Source of the DNA: CAYXPG01 sp964564845
GTDB taxonomy: Bacteria; Planctomycetota; Phycisphaerae; Sedimentisphaerales; Anaerobacaceae
DNA: 16,324 bases
Assembly (NCBI GenBank): GCA_964564845.1
Contig: CAZMCN010000039.1
Coordinates: 1-16,324, forward strand
Direction: 5' to 3'
In this document: positions 1-6,992 of the stretch, piece after piece
Numbering within the stretch: position 1 is the stretch's first letter
Layout of the letters: each line of letters opens with the position of its first letter
Notes under the pieces: generated by a model
The model's database searches: none
What the model was told of the DNA's origin: nothing
Seen by the model: only the letters and a program-made list of their open reading frames with translations
Translations under genes and position numbers: made by a program

Positions 1-2433
1 CACCGCAAGTGCGCAAAGATTGTCGGCGATACCAGCGGCAATTACCATCCGCACGGCGACCAGGCGACATACGGGACATTGGTTCGGATGGGTCAGGAAT
101 GGAATATGCGTTATCGGCTCATCGACCCGCAGGGTAACTTCGGCAGTATTGATTCGGACCCGCCTGCGGCGATGAGATATACCGAGGCAAGGATGGCGGC
201 GTCGGCTATGGAGATGCTTGAAGATATTAAGAATGATACGGTGGATTTTGTGCCGAACTATGACGAGACGCGGGCTGAGCCGACGGTTCTTCCGAGTAAG
301 TTTCCGAATCTGCTGGTCAACGGCTCAACGGGCATTGCGGTGGGGATGGCGACGAATATTGCGCCACACAATATAGGCGAGGTTTGCGATGCGCTGCTTC
401 TGGTTATTGAGGATGCGGACTGCGGTTTCAAGGACATTATCAAACGTCTGCCCGGGCCGGACTTTCCGACTGGCGGTATTATATGCGGCAAAAAGGGGAT
501 TATGGACGCCTATACGACGGGCAGGGGGCATTTGACAATCCGCGGCAAGGTAGAGATTGAAACAATAAAAGGCGGCAGGGAAAGAATCGTAATAACGGAA
601 ATACCGTATATGGTCGTTAAGACGACGATTGTATCGAAGATTGCGGATTGCGTTCGTAATAATCTGATAAGTGAGATTTCGGATATCAGGGACGAGTCCG
701 ACCGGCGCGGGATGCGGATTGTAGTGGATGTGAAAAAAGAGGCGGACGCCAATGTCGCATTGAATAAGCTTTACCGTTATACGCTTTTGCAGACGACGTT
801 TGCGATTGCGAATATTGCTTTGGTTAATAATCGGCCTGAGACACTGAACATCAAAGAGATGCTCGAATGCTTTATTGAGCATCGTAAGGTGGTTATTCGC
901 AGACGCAGCAAATTCCTTTTAAGGAGATGCCGAAACCGGGCGCATATTCTTGAGGGGCTTATTTTAGCGGTCAGTGACATCGATGAAATAATCGAGTTGA
1001 TAAAGAAATCGCCCGATGCACCGACGGCGAAACTGGAGTTGATGAAAAAGCCGCTGCGATTAGCCGAATCGGCGACGTTAAAGGAACTGTTAGCGAAGGC
1101 TTTTATAAAAGAAAAAAGCGAGTCCGACCAGTTTCTAACCGGTCCGCAGGCAGATGCGATTTTGACGATGCAGCTGCAAAGGCTGACCGGACTGGAGATA
1201 AAGAAGCTGGCCAAGGAATACGCCGGACTTATCGAGCAGATAGAGGGGTATGAAGCGATACTGGCTAACGAGCAGATTCTGCTGGATATCATACGTGAGG
1301 ACATTTACGAGATAAAAGAGAAATACGGTGACAAGAGACGAACGCAAATCAGCGCCAGGGTCGAGCATCTTGAGATTGAAGATTTGATTGCCGAGGAGGA
1401 GGTAATCGTTACGGTAAGCCACAGCGGATACGTTAAGCGGATGCCGATAGATACATATCGCAAGCAGGCCCGGGGCGGCAAAGGTGTTATCGGCTCAGAT
1501 ACGAAAGAGGGTGACTTTATAGAGCATCTGTTCGTGGCCTCGACGCACGATTATCTGCTTATTTTTACCAATCGCGGAAAATGCTACTGGCTGAAGGTCT
1601 ATGACATTCCGAAAATGTCAAGGCAGAGCAAAGGCAGAAATATCGTGAACCTTTTGAAGCTCGGCAATCAGACGATAAAGTCCATAATCAATGTGCGTGA
1701 TTTTGACAGCGACGGCGAAGAACAGCACCAGCAGAGGCAGCTTGTTATGGCTACTAAAAACGGTCTGGTTAAAAAGACAAAACTCGGCGCTTACAGCAAT
1801 CCGAGAGCAACGGGCGTTATCGCAATCAAACTTGACCCGAACGATGATGTGATTGGCGTTGCATTAACGAGCGGCAGTGACCATATTGTGTTAGGGACAC
1901 GCAACGGTATGGCAATACGCTTTGAAGAAAAGCAGGTCCGTTCGATGGGGCGGGCTGCGCGGGGGGTCAAGGGAATAAAACTTCGCAGCAATGACAAGGT
2001 TGTGGGTATGGTTATAGCCAAAGAGGCATCGGGACTGCTTACGGTGTGCGAGAACGGCTACGGCAAACGAACGAATTTTGACGATTACCGCGCACAGTCA
2101 CGGGGCGGGATAGGGCTGATAAATATCAAGACGACCGTCCGTAACGGCAAAGTAGTGGCACTAAAGGTGGTGCGGGATGACGACGAACTAATGATGATAA
2201 CTGCCAGGGGGATAATCATTCGCACGGGTCTTGAGCAGGTCCGCTCGATAGGCAGAAATACGCAGGGGGTCCGGCTGATTAAGCTCAAAGCGGGCGACAA
2301 ACTTGTTGCCGTCGAGAAAATAGCTCTCGAAGAAGTTGGTGATTCAGAAGGACAAAGCGGCAGTAACCAGAAAGTTGAGCCTGAGCGTGAAACTAAAAAA
2401 GCTAAAAGTAAAAAAACTCCAAAATCAAAATAG
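1..2433 (+). CDS. gyrA: DNA gyrase subunit A, 5' end cut by the window
   Basis: This is the ATP-dependent type IIA topoisomerase subunit that cleaves and rejoins DNA; with GyrB it introduces negative supercoils. The frame is open from base 1, so the start codon lies upstream. The first residues match the winged-helix active-site region (HPHGD at codons 16-20), and the catalytic tyrosine sits in RYTE, codon 178-180. The QGNFGSID and GMATNI motifs follow. The GyrA-box is present as QARGGKG (1465-1485), which supports gyrase rather than topoisomerase IV. The C-terminal beta-pinwheel has repeated blades (for example RGVKGIKL, GGIGLINIK, NTQGVRLIKL). The protein ends in a lysine-rich tail of about 30 residues. 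At the two positions equivalent to E. coli Ser83 and Asp87 it has Gln (61-63) and Gly (73-75). It is followed 30 bases later by holA on the same strand, possibly cotranscribed. Confidence 0.96.
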   Translation, partial: HRKCAKIVGDTSGNYHPHGDQATYGTLVRMGQEWNMRYRLIDPQGNFGSIDSDPPAAMRYTEARMAASAMEMLEDIKNDTVDFVPNYDETRAEPTVLPSKFPNLLVNGSTGIAVGMATNIAPHNIGEVCDALLLVIEDADCGFKDIIKRLPGPDFPTGGIICGKKGIMDAYTTGRGHLTIRGKVEIETIKGGRERIVITEIPYMVVKTTIVSKIADCVRNNLISEISDIRDESDRRGMRIVVDVKKEADANVALNKLYRYTLLQTTFAIANIALVNNRPETLNIKEMLECFIEHRKVVIRRRSKFLLRRCRNRAHILEGLILAVSDIDEIIELIKKSPDAPTAKLELMKKPLRLAESATLKELLAKAFIKEKSESDQFLTGPQADAILTMQLQRLTGLEIKKLAKEYAGLIEQIEGYEAILANEQILLDIIREDIYEIKEKYGDKRRTQISARVEHLEIEDLIAEEEVIVTVSHSGYVKRMPIDTYRKQARGGKGVIGSDTKEGDFIEHLFVASTHDYLLIFTNRGKCYWLKVYDIPKMSRQSKGRNIVNLLKLGNQTIKSIINVRDFDSDGEEQHQQRQLVMATKNGLVKKTKLGAYSNPRATGVIAIKLDPNDDVIGVALTSGSDHIVLGTRNGMAIRFEEKQVRSMGRAARGVKGIKLRSNDKVVGMVIAKEASGLLTVCENGYGKRTNFDDYRAQSRGGIGLINIKTTVRNGKVVALKVVRDDDELMMITARGIIIRTGLEQVRSIGRNTQGVRLIKLKAGDKLVAVEKIALEEVGDSEGQSGSNQKVEPERETKKAKSKKTPKSK

Positions 2434-2463
2434 CACCTCCGCATCAGTGATAGTCAAATAAAA

Positions 2464-3450
2464 ATGGTTAAACAAAAAGATAGTTTTGAGAAAAAAAAAG
2501 AGCTGATTTATGTAATCGCGGGCAAAGAGGCATCTCTGGTTGGGATGGAGTGTGAGAGGCTTGTTAATGAACTTTTAGGGCCGCAGGAGCGAGCGACGGG
2601 GTTTTTTAAGGCGGACCCTGCACAGGTTTCAGCAGTGGAGGTTCTGGATGAGCTGCGGACGATGCCGTTTCTGAGTGAAAAGAGGGTTGTTGTTGTAAAA
2701 GGTGCGGACAAATTCATTTCTGAAAATCGCGGACCGTTAGAGAAATATTTTGACAATCCCAGCCCTACCGGACGGTTGATATTGACGGTGAGCAATTGGC
2801 AAAGTAATACGAAGCTTGCGGGTAAATTGGGTAGTGTCGGCAGGCTAATCAGTGTTACTGAGCCGAAGGGCAGGCAGTTGGCGCAGCGGCTTATTCGGTA
2901 TGCTAACGATGCGCACGGGAAAAACCTGAGCAGGCAGGGGGCCGAGTTTTTAATGGAGCTGGCTGGTGACGAATCAGGGCGATTGTACAGCGAAATTGAT
3001 AAACTGGCCTTGTTTGCGGATAAGGAAAAAGCGATAACAGTTAAGCATATAGAGCTGCTCATCGGTCATAATCGTTTTTTCAACGCTTTTTCTGTGATAG
3101 GCGCCGTTACAGCGGGACAAGTTACAGAGGCGGTCGAGCGGTTGAGGAATATGTTCGCGGTAGATAAATCTACAGAATACACGGTGGTCGGTGCTTTTGC
3201 GTTTCATTTGCGCAGGATGTTCGGCGCCAAGGCCTTGCTTGAGAAGGGCGTTGGTACTGCCGAGGTTGCCAGGCGAATGAGAATATGGGGCAATAGAGAG
3301 AAGTTTTTTGCGCAACTTCGCAGTGTGAGTTTGAAACAGCTCGGTGATAATTTGTGTCAGTTGGCTGCGACCGATTATGCGATAAAGACCGGAAGGACAA
3401 AACCGCAGGTGGCAATAGAGCAATTAGTATTAAGACTGGCAGGTTTTTAA
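2464..3450 (+). CDS. holA: DNA polymerase III subunit delta
   Basis: This 328-residue protein matches the delta subunit of the clamp-loader complex, which opens the beta sliding clamp. The N-terminal domain follows the family pattern: a YVIAGKE opening strand, then TGFFKADP, and ELRTMPFLSEKRVVVVKGAD at about residues 62-81. The central region (about 140-205) contains the helical lid with LAGDESGRLYSEIDKLALF. The C-terminal collar domain (about 215-328) ends with an AIEQLVLRLA helix. Its length is close to the E. coli protein (343). As is normal for delta, no Walker A motif is visible. The ATG at 2464 is the first start after gyrA. No clear Shine-Dalgarno sequence precedes it; the upstream bases are A-rich. 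It lies 30 bases behind gyrA and converges with the histidine kinase gene on its right. Confidence 0.9.
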   Translation: MVKQKDSFEKKKELIYVIAGKEASLVGMECERLVNELLGPQERATGFFKADPAQVSAVEVLDELRTMPFLSEKRVVVVKGADKFISENRGPLEKYFDNPSPTGRLILTVSNWQSNTKLAGKLGSVGRLISVTEPKGRQLAQRLIRYANDAHGKNLSRQGAEFLMELAGDESGRLYSEIDKLALFADKEKAITVKHIELLIGHNRFFNAFSVIGAVTAGQVTEAVERLRNMFAVDKSTEYTVVGAFAFHLRRMFGAKALLEKGVGTAEVARRMRIWGNREKFFAQLRSVSLKQLGDNLCQLAATDYAIKTGRTKPQVAIEQLVLRLAGF

Positions 3451-3473
3451 GGATTTTTTGTCGGGAGTTTTAT

Positions 3474-3514
3474 GGGACCCCATTTTGCAATAAGAGAGCA
3501 AAATGGGAAAACCC
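3474..3514. repeat. Nested palindromic element in the holA/kinase gap
   Basis: A perfect 10-base inverted repeat, CCCATTTTGC (3479-3488) and GCAAAATGGG (3498-3507), encloses a 9-base loop. An outer GGG (3474-3476) and CCC (3512-3514) can extend it after short spacers. No T-run follows on either strand, so an intrinsic terminator is unlikely. The build (outer G-run, short spacer, 10-base arm starting with C-run, 8-9 base AT-rich loop, matching arm, outer C-run) resembles the element at 4330-4368. Confidence 0.7.
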
Positions 3515-3536
3515 GCGGCATCAAAAATGGCCATAT

Positions 3537-3570
3537 AACCGGCCGTGCTTTCGTTCGAAATGCCGGTTTT
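3537..3570 (+). terminator. Possible intrinsic terminator of holA
   Basis: AACCGGC (3537-3543) pairs with GCCGGTT (3562-3568) around an 18-base loop, and the 3' arm runs into four T residues (3567-3570). The T-run is short and the loop long, so this is a moderate candidate for ending the gyrA-holA transcript before the convergent kinase gene. Confidence 0.4.
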
Positions 3571-3598
3571 AGTGAATAAAGGGCGTTTTTCAGGGCCG

Positions 3599-6577
3599 TT
3601 ATGTTTTTTTCCTGCTCAAAGCTGCGTTTTTTAGGGTGAGGTATTTGCGTACTTTTCTCAGCAATATTTCTCTGTTGATTGGTTTAGCGATATAATCATC
3701 GCAGCCGGCATTGATGCATTTTTGCCTGTCCGCCTTCATTGCATAAGCGGTCAGAGCAATTATTGGTGTTTGCACTTGTTTTTTTCTGAGGGCTTTTGCG
3801 GCCTCGTAGCCGTTGACATTGGGCATCTGTATGTCCATCAAAATCAGGTCGAACGTTCTGCTGAGAGCTTTTTCGATGGTCTCTTTGCCGTCTTCGACTA
3901 TTGTTACCTGCAGGCCCATTCGTTCCAGCAGCAACTTAATAAGCTCCTGGTTTGTTTTGCTGTCTTCGGCCACTAAGACGTCTCCGGAGAGCTTGTCCTG
4001 CTCGCCAAATTCCGACCGGTTTAATAACTGGTCTGCGGCATTGTATTTGTTAAAGGACTTCTGGGATTCTGTCTCAACACTTATGGGGATTACGAGGGAG
4101 AACACCGAGCCTTTACCTGCTTGGCTGGTTAAGGAGATTTCTCCACCTAAGAGACGTGTTAGTCGTTTTGTGATAGCCAATCCGAGGCCTGTACCGCCGT
4201 ATTTGGTGGTGCTGGATTTGTCGGCCTGCATAAATTCCTTGAAAATCGATTCCTGCTTATCGGCCGGTATGCCGATTCCGGTATCTTCGACATCAAAACG
4301 GAGAGATAATTGCGGCTCGCCATTTTGAGGGGGTTCCCCAAGCGCATTATTTCGCGTTTGGGGGCCCCGAGACCGCAGAGGCGCCGGGCAGTTCCCTTTA
4401 CAAGTACCCTTTTCGAGCGAAACATTCACGTACACGTGGCCTTTTTCAGTGAATTTAATAGCATTACTAATAAGATTAACCAAACACTGTTTCAGGCGTA
4501 CAGGAGCGGTGCGAATTTGTGCAGGGAGGTCTTCACACTGCAGTATTTCAAACGCCAAATTTTTTTCGATTGCCAGCGGCCGCATTAACGATTCGGTGAC
4601 AGCAAGCAAATGTTCCAGCGAACAACTGACAATCTCAATATCGAGTTTTCCGGCCTCGATTTTTGAGAAGTCAAGGATGTCGTTAATCAACTGTAGCAGG
4701 TTTTTAGCGCTATCGCGGATGATAGTGATGTAATATTTTTGTTCTTGAGTCAGTTGTTCTTCAGAGAGTACATCACTAAAGCCTATAATGGCATTCATTG
4801 GTGTGCGGATTTCGTGGCTCATATTGGACAGGAATTGACTCTTTGCCAAATCAGCCACGACTGCTTCATGAGCCATAAGGTTTGCCTGCTCGGCAGACGT
4901 TTCAAGCTGGAGGTTTAACTGTTTGAGCTCGATTTGCGTTTGTTCTGCGCGTTTCATAGCCTGTCTCATAGTTTCCTCGGCCTGTTTTCTTTTGGTGATA
5001 TCGTGGATAAAAACCAGCCAGGCTCTTCGGTCGCCGTAGTCGGTGACGCTGGTGTTAAATTCGACTTCTATTCTCCGGCCGTTTTTGTGCTTTAAGGCTG
5101 TTTCGTATCTTTGCTCGTCTTGCTCTCCAGTTCCAAAACGCTGATACTTTCCTTTGACTTTCTGCAATTCATCCGGATGGACAAAATCCTCAAAACTCCT
5201 GTCAATAATCTCATCCGTAGAGCATCCTATTATTTCTGTGAGCGAGTTATTTGTGAATTTTACCAAATCATCCTGTATAATGCAGATACCATCATTGGTG
5301 TGTTCGACAACATTACGATATTTTTCCTCGTTTTCACGAAGTGCCTTTTCGGCTTCTCTCAATGCCACCAACTCTTTTTTTGGTGTGATATCGTCAAGCA
5401 TTCCCTGGAATCCGTTGATTTTGCCGTGGACGTCTCTTGTGATGGTGGAAAAGACAGTAACGTATATTTTTCTGCCTTTGGCGGTTTTGAGGGTCAATTC
5501 CTTTGTATCAGTATATCCATTTTGCAGTTCCTTTAGAAACTGTTTTCCTTCTCTGGGTTTGTTCCAGAGCTTTTTTGGCAAAAAGGGCTGGTTAATGAGT
5601 TCTGCCGGGTCGGTAACCTCTAACAGTTTCATAAAGGCGGGGTTAACATAAGTTATGTTCCCATCGAGGTCGAGAGTATATATGCTTCTTTTGGACTTTT
5701 CGAGCAGGCCGAGGTTTTTTTCTTCTTCGTCCCGGAGTTTCTTTTCTATGGCCTTGAAGATGTCTGTCTGGACAATGATACCACGCAAGCATTTATCTTC
5801 TATAACAACCAGCCTGCGGATGTACATTTTTTCCATAAGATTGTTGGCACTGATGACGGAGAAATCGGGGGGGATACTTATCACCGGCGAAGACATTACC
5901 TGCTCAACCTGGGTGTCAGCAGATTTTTGCAGCGTAATAATTCTATTGATGATGTCCCTTTCCGTAAGGAGCCCTATCACCCTATCTCCATCCAGTACCA
6001 CAATGCTTGAGATGTCATGAGAGGTCATAATCTGTGAAGCCTCGGATACAGTCGTATTTTTCTGTACTGTAGAGACGTCTCTGCTCATTATTTCCACAAC
6101 GTCCCTCCACATTACATAGGAAGTGAGAGTTCTAATCAGGTCGGTTTGGGTCACAATGCCGACCAATTTTCCTTTCTCCAGGACAGGCAACTGTTTGATA
6201 CCCTTTTTCTCCATAGTTTTACTTGCTTCGAAGATGGATAAATCAGCCGGTACAGTTACCACCGATGCAGACATTATCTCGGCCACTCTTATCTCATTGA
6301 AATCCCTCTTCAGAGACATAGCCCTTTTGAGGAAATCCGGCTCGGTAAGGATACCGGCGACACTGCCGCTGTCTGTAACAACAACACAGGAAATTTTATT
6401 ATCAGACACTATCTTCGCTGCTGTAGTCACAGTGTCATCAGGGCAAACGGTAAAGACATCTCTGTTCATCACATCCTCGACTTCCACCCAGAGACGGAAG
6501 GAAGTCGTCAGACGGTCAGAAGTAACATCAGTTATCTCGGTTTTGATTAAATCGCTGAAGTGTTCTTTGTTTTCCAT
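3599..6577 (-). CDS. Soluble hybrid sensor histidine kinase with four CBS domains, two PAS domains and a receiver
   Basis: This 992-residue protein has no transmembrane segment, so it is probably a cytoplasmic sensor. Domains in order: four CBS motifs in two pairs (about 32-155 and 160-280), expected to bind adenine nucleotides; PAS 1 (about 295-400); PAS 2 (about 415-530); a coiled linker (about 530-575); HisKA with SHEIRTP, the phospho-accepting His at residue 588; HATPase with the N-box NLISNAIKFTEKG (701-713), DTGIGIP (765-771) and GGTGLGLAI (794-802); and a receiver with LMDIQMP, the phospho-acceptor being Asp915. About 30 residues (724-755) interrupt the ATPase domain and hold the palindrome at 4330-4368. 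I chose the ATG at 6577 because AAGGA lies 8 bases upstream. A TTG at 6607 would add 10 residues but has poor ribosome-binding spacing. No dedicated response-regulator gene is adjacent, so the output partner is unknown. Confidence 0.93.
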   Translation of the reverse strand: MENKEHFSDLIKTEITDVTSDRLTTSFRLWVEVEDVMNRDVFTVCPDDTVTTAAKIVSDNKISCVVVTDSGSVAGILTEPDFLKRAMSLKRDFNEIRVAEIMSASVVTVPADLSIFEASKTMEKKGIKQLPVLEKGKLVGIVTQTDLIRTLTSYVMWRDVVEIMSRDVSTVQKNTTVSEASQIMTSHDISSIVVLDGDRVIGLLTERDIINRIITLQKSADTQVEQVMSSPVISIPPDFSVISANNLMEKMYIRRLVVIEDKCLRGIIVQTDIFKAIEKKLRDEEEKNLGLLEKSKRSIYTLDLDGNITYVNPAFMKLLEVTDPAELINQPFLPKKLWNKPREGKQFLKELQNGYTDTKELTLKTAKGRKIYVTVFSTITRDVHGKINGFQGMLDDITPKKELVALREAEKALRENEEKYRNVVEHTNDGICIIQDDLVKFTNNSLTEIIGCSTDEIIDRSFEDFVHPDELQKVKGKYQRFGTGEQDEQRYETALKHKNGRRIEVEFNTSVTDYGDRRAWLVFIHDITKRKQAEETMRQAMKRAEQTQIELKQLNLQLETSAEQANLMAHEAVVADLAKSQFLSNMSHEIRTPMNAIIGFSDVLSEEQLTQEQKYYITIIRDSAKNLLQLINDILDFSKIEAGKLDIEIVSCSLEHLLAVTESLMRPLAIEKNLAFEILQCEDLPAQIRTAPVRLKQCLVNLISNAIKFTEKGHVYVNVSLEKGTCKGNCPAPLRSRGPQTRNNALGEPPQNGEPQLSLRFDVEDTGIGIPADKQESIFKEFMQADKSSTTKYGGTGLGLAITKRLTRLLGGEISLTSQAGKGSVFSLVIPISVETESQKSFNKYNAADQLLNRSEFGEQDKLSGDVLVAEDSKTNQELIKLLLERMGLQVTIVEDGKETIEKALSRTFDLILMDIQMPNVNGYEAAKALRKKQVQTPIIALTAYAMKADRQKCINAGCDDYIAKPINREILLRKVRKYLTLKNAALSRKKT
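4330..4368. repeat. GC-rich palindromic element inside the kinase ATPase domain
   Basis: CCCCAAGCGC (4336-4345) and GCGTTTGGGG (4354-4363) form a 10-base inverted repeat with one G/T pair and an 8-base loop, ATTATTTC. Outer GGGG (4330-4333) and CCCC (4365-4368) extend it after spacers TT and G. It falls within roughly 96 bases that code for a Pro/Gly/Arg/Asn-rich stretch between the N-box and G1 box of the kinase and keep the reading frame. It shares its build with the element at 3474-3514. Confidence 0.75.
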
Positions 6578-6992
6578 CGGAATGTTCCTTGACTCCAAAT
6601 TTTTCAATTGTGATTTACCCGTTCCTGATAAACTCTATTTTTCCCGGCGGCCTGGTTTTCAAATTCACTTTGCACATTCTCAAAAAGCGGTGCATTTGCC
6701 GCTAAGGGAAACCGTTTACTCACAATAATCTGCGGCGCATCCCAGAGCACATTTCTATTAATATTTTTCCGCGAGTAAATCCGCTATAAAACATAATAAA
6801 CATCGGCAAAAGTGAATTTGTGCTTTGTTATAAAAAGGTGAGGATTTCAAAGCTTCCCGATGGAAGCGATTATCGAGCGTTTTATCAGCTTTTATAGGCC
6901 CCGGCTCGATATTCTTAAACCATCCCGCATTTTTTTCGGACCGAACACTTTCAATTATCAGGAAGTTTTTCTGCTTTGGTGCAATTGCCGAC
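6578..6992. other. 415-base intergenic region upstream of the kinase gene
   Basis: No convincing coding frame is seen between the PEP-synthase-like gene and the kinase gene, both on the minus strand. It contains a possible terminator (6682-6703) and a short perfect hairpin GCTTCC-CGAT-GGAAGC (6852-6867). An 11-base inverted pair also occurs: AAATTCACTTT at 6661-6671 and its complement at 6809-6819. The kinase promoter should lie here on the minus strand, but I could not identify a -35/-10 pair I trust. Confidence 0.5.
6682..6703 (-). terminator. Weak intrinsic terminator candidate
   Basis: Read on the minus strand, AGCGG and CCGCT form a 5-base stem around an 8-base loop, ending in a run of five T residues (complement of 6682-6686 plus stem end). 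It would end transcripts from the PEP-synthase-like gene about 300 bases beyond its stop and before the kinase start. The stem is short, so confidence is low. Confidence 0.3.

Noticed and set aside
325..1422. Long open frames on the minus strand opposite gyrA
   Set aside because: They mirror the gyrA codons, have no recognisable domains and lack ribosome-binding sites.
3474..3514. Strong hairpin after holA considered as an intrinsic terminator
   Set aside because: No T-run follows the stem on either strand; the next hairpin (3537-3570) is a better, though modest, candidate.
6578..6607. TTG at 6607 as the kinase start
   Set aside because: The ribosome-binding sequence AAGGA is ideally placed for the ATG at 6577, and the TTG has only a distant AGGA (about 15 bases).
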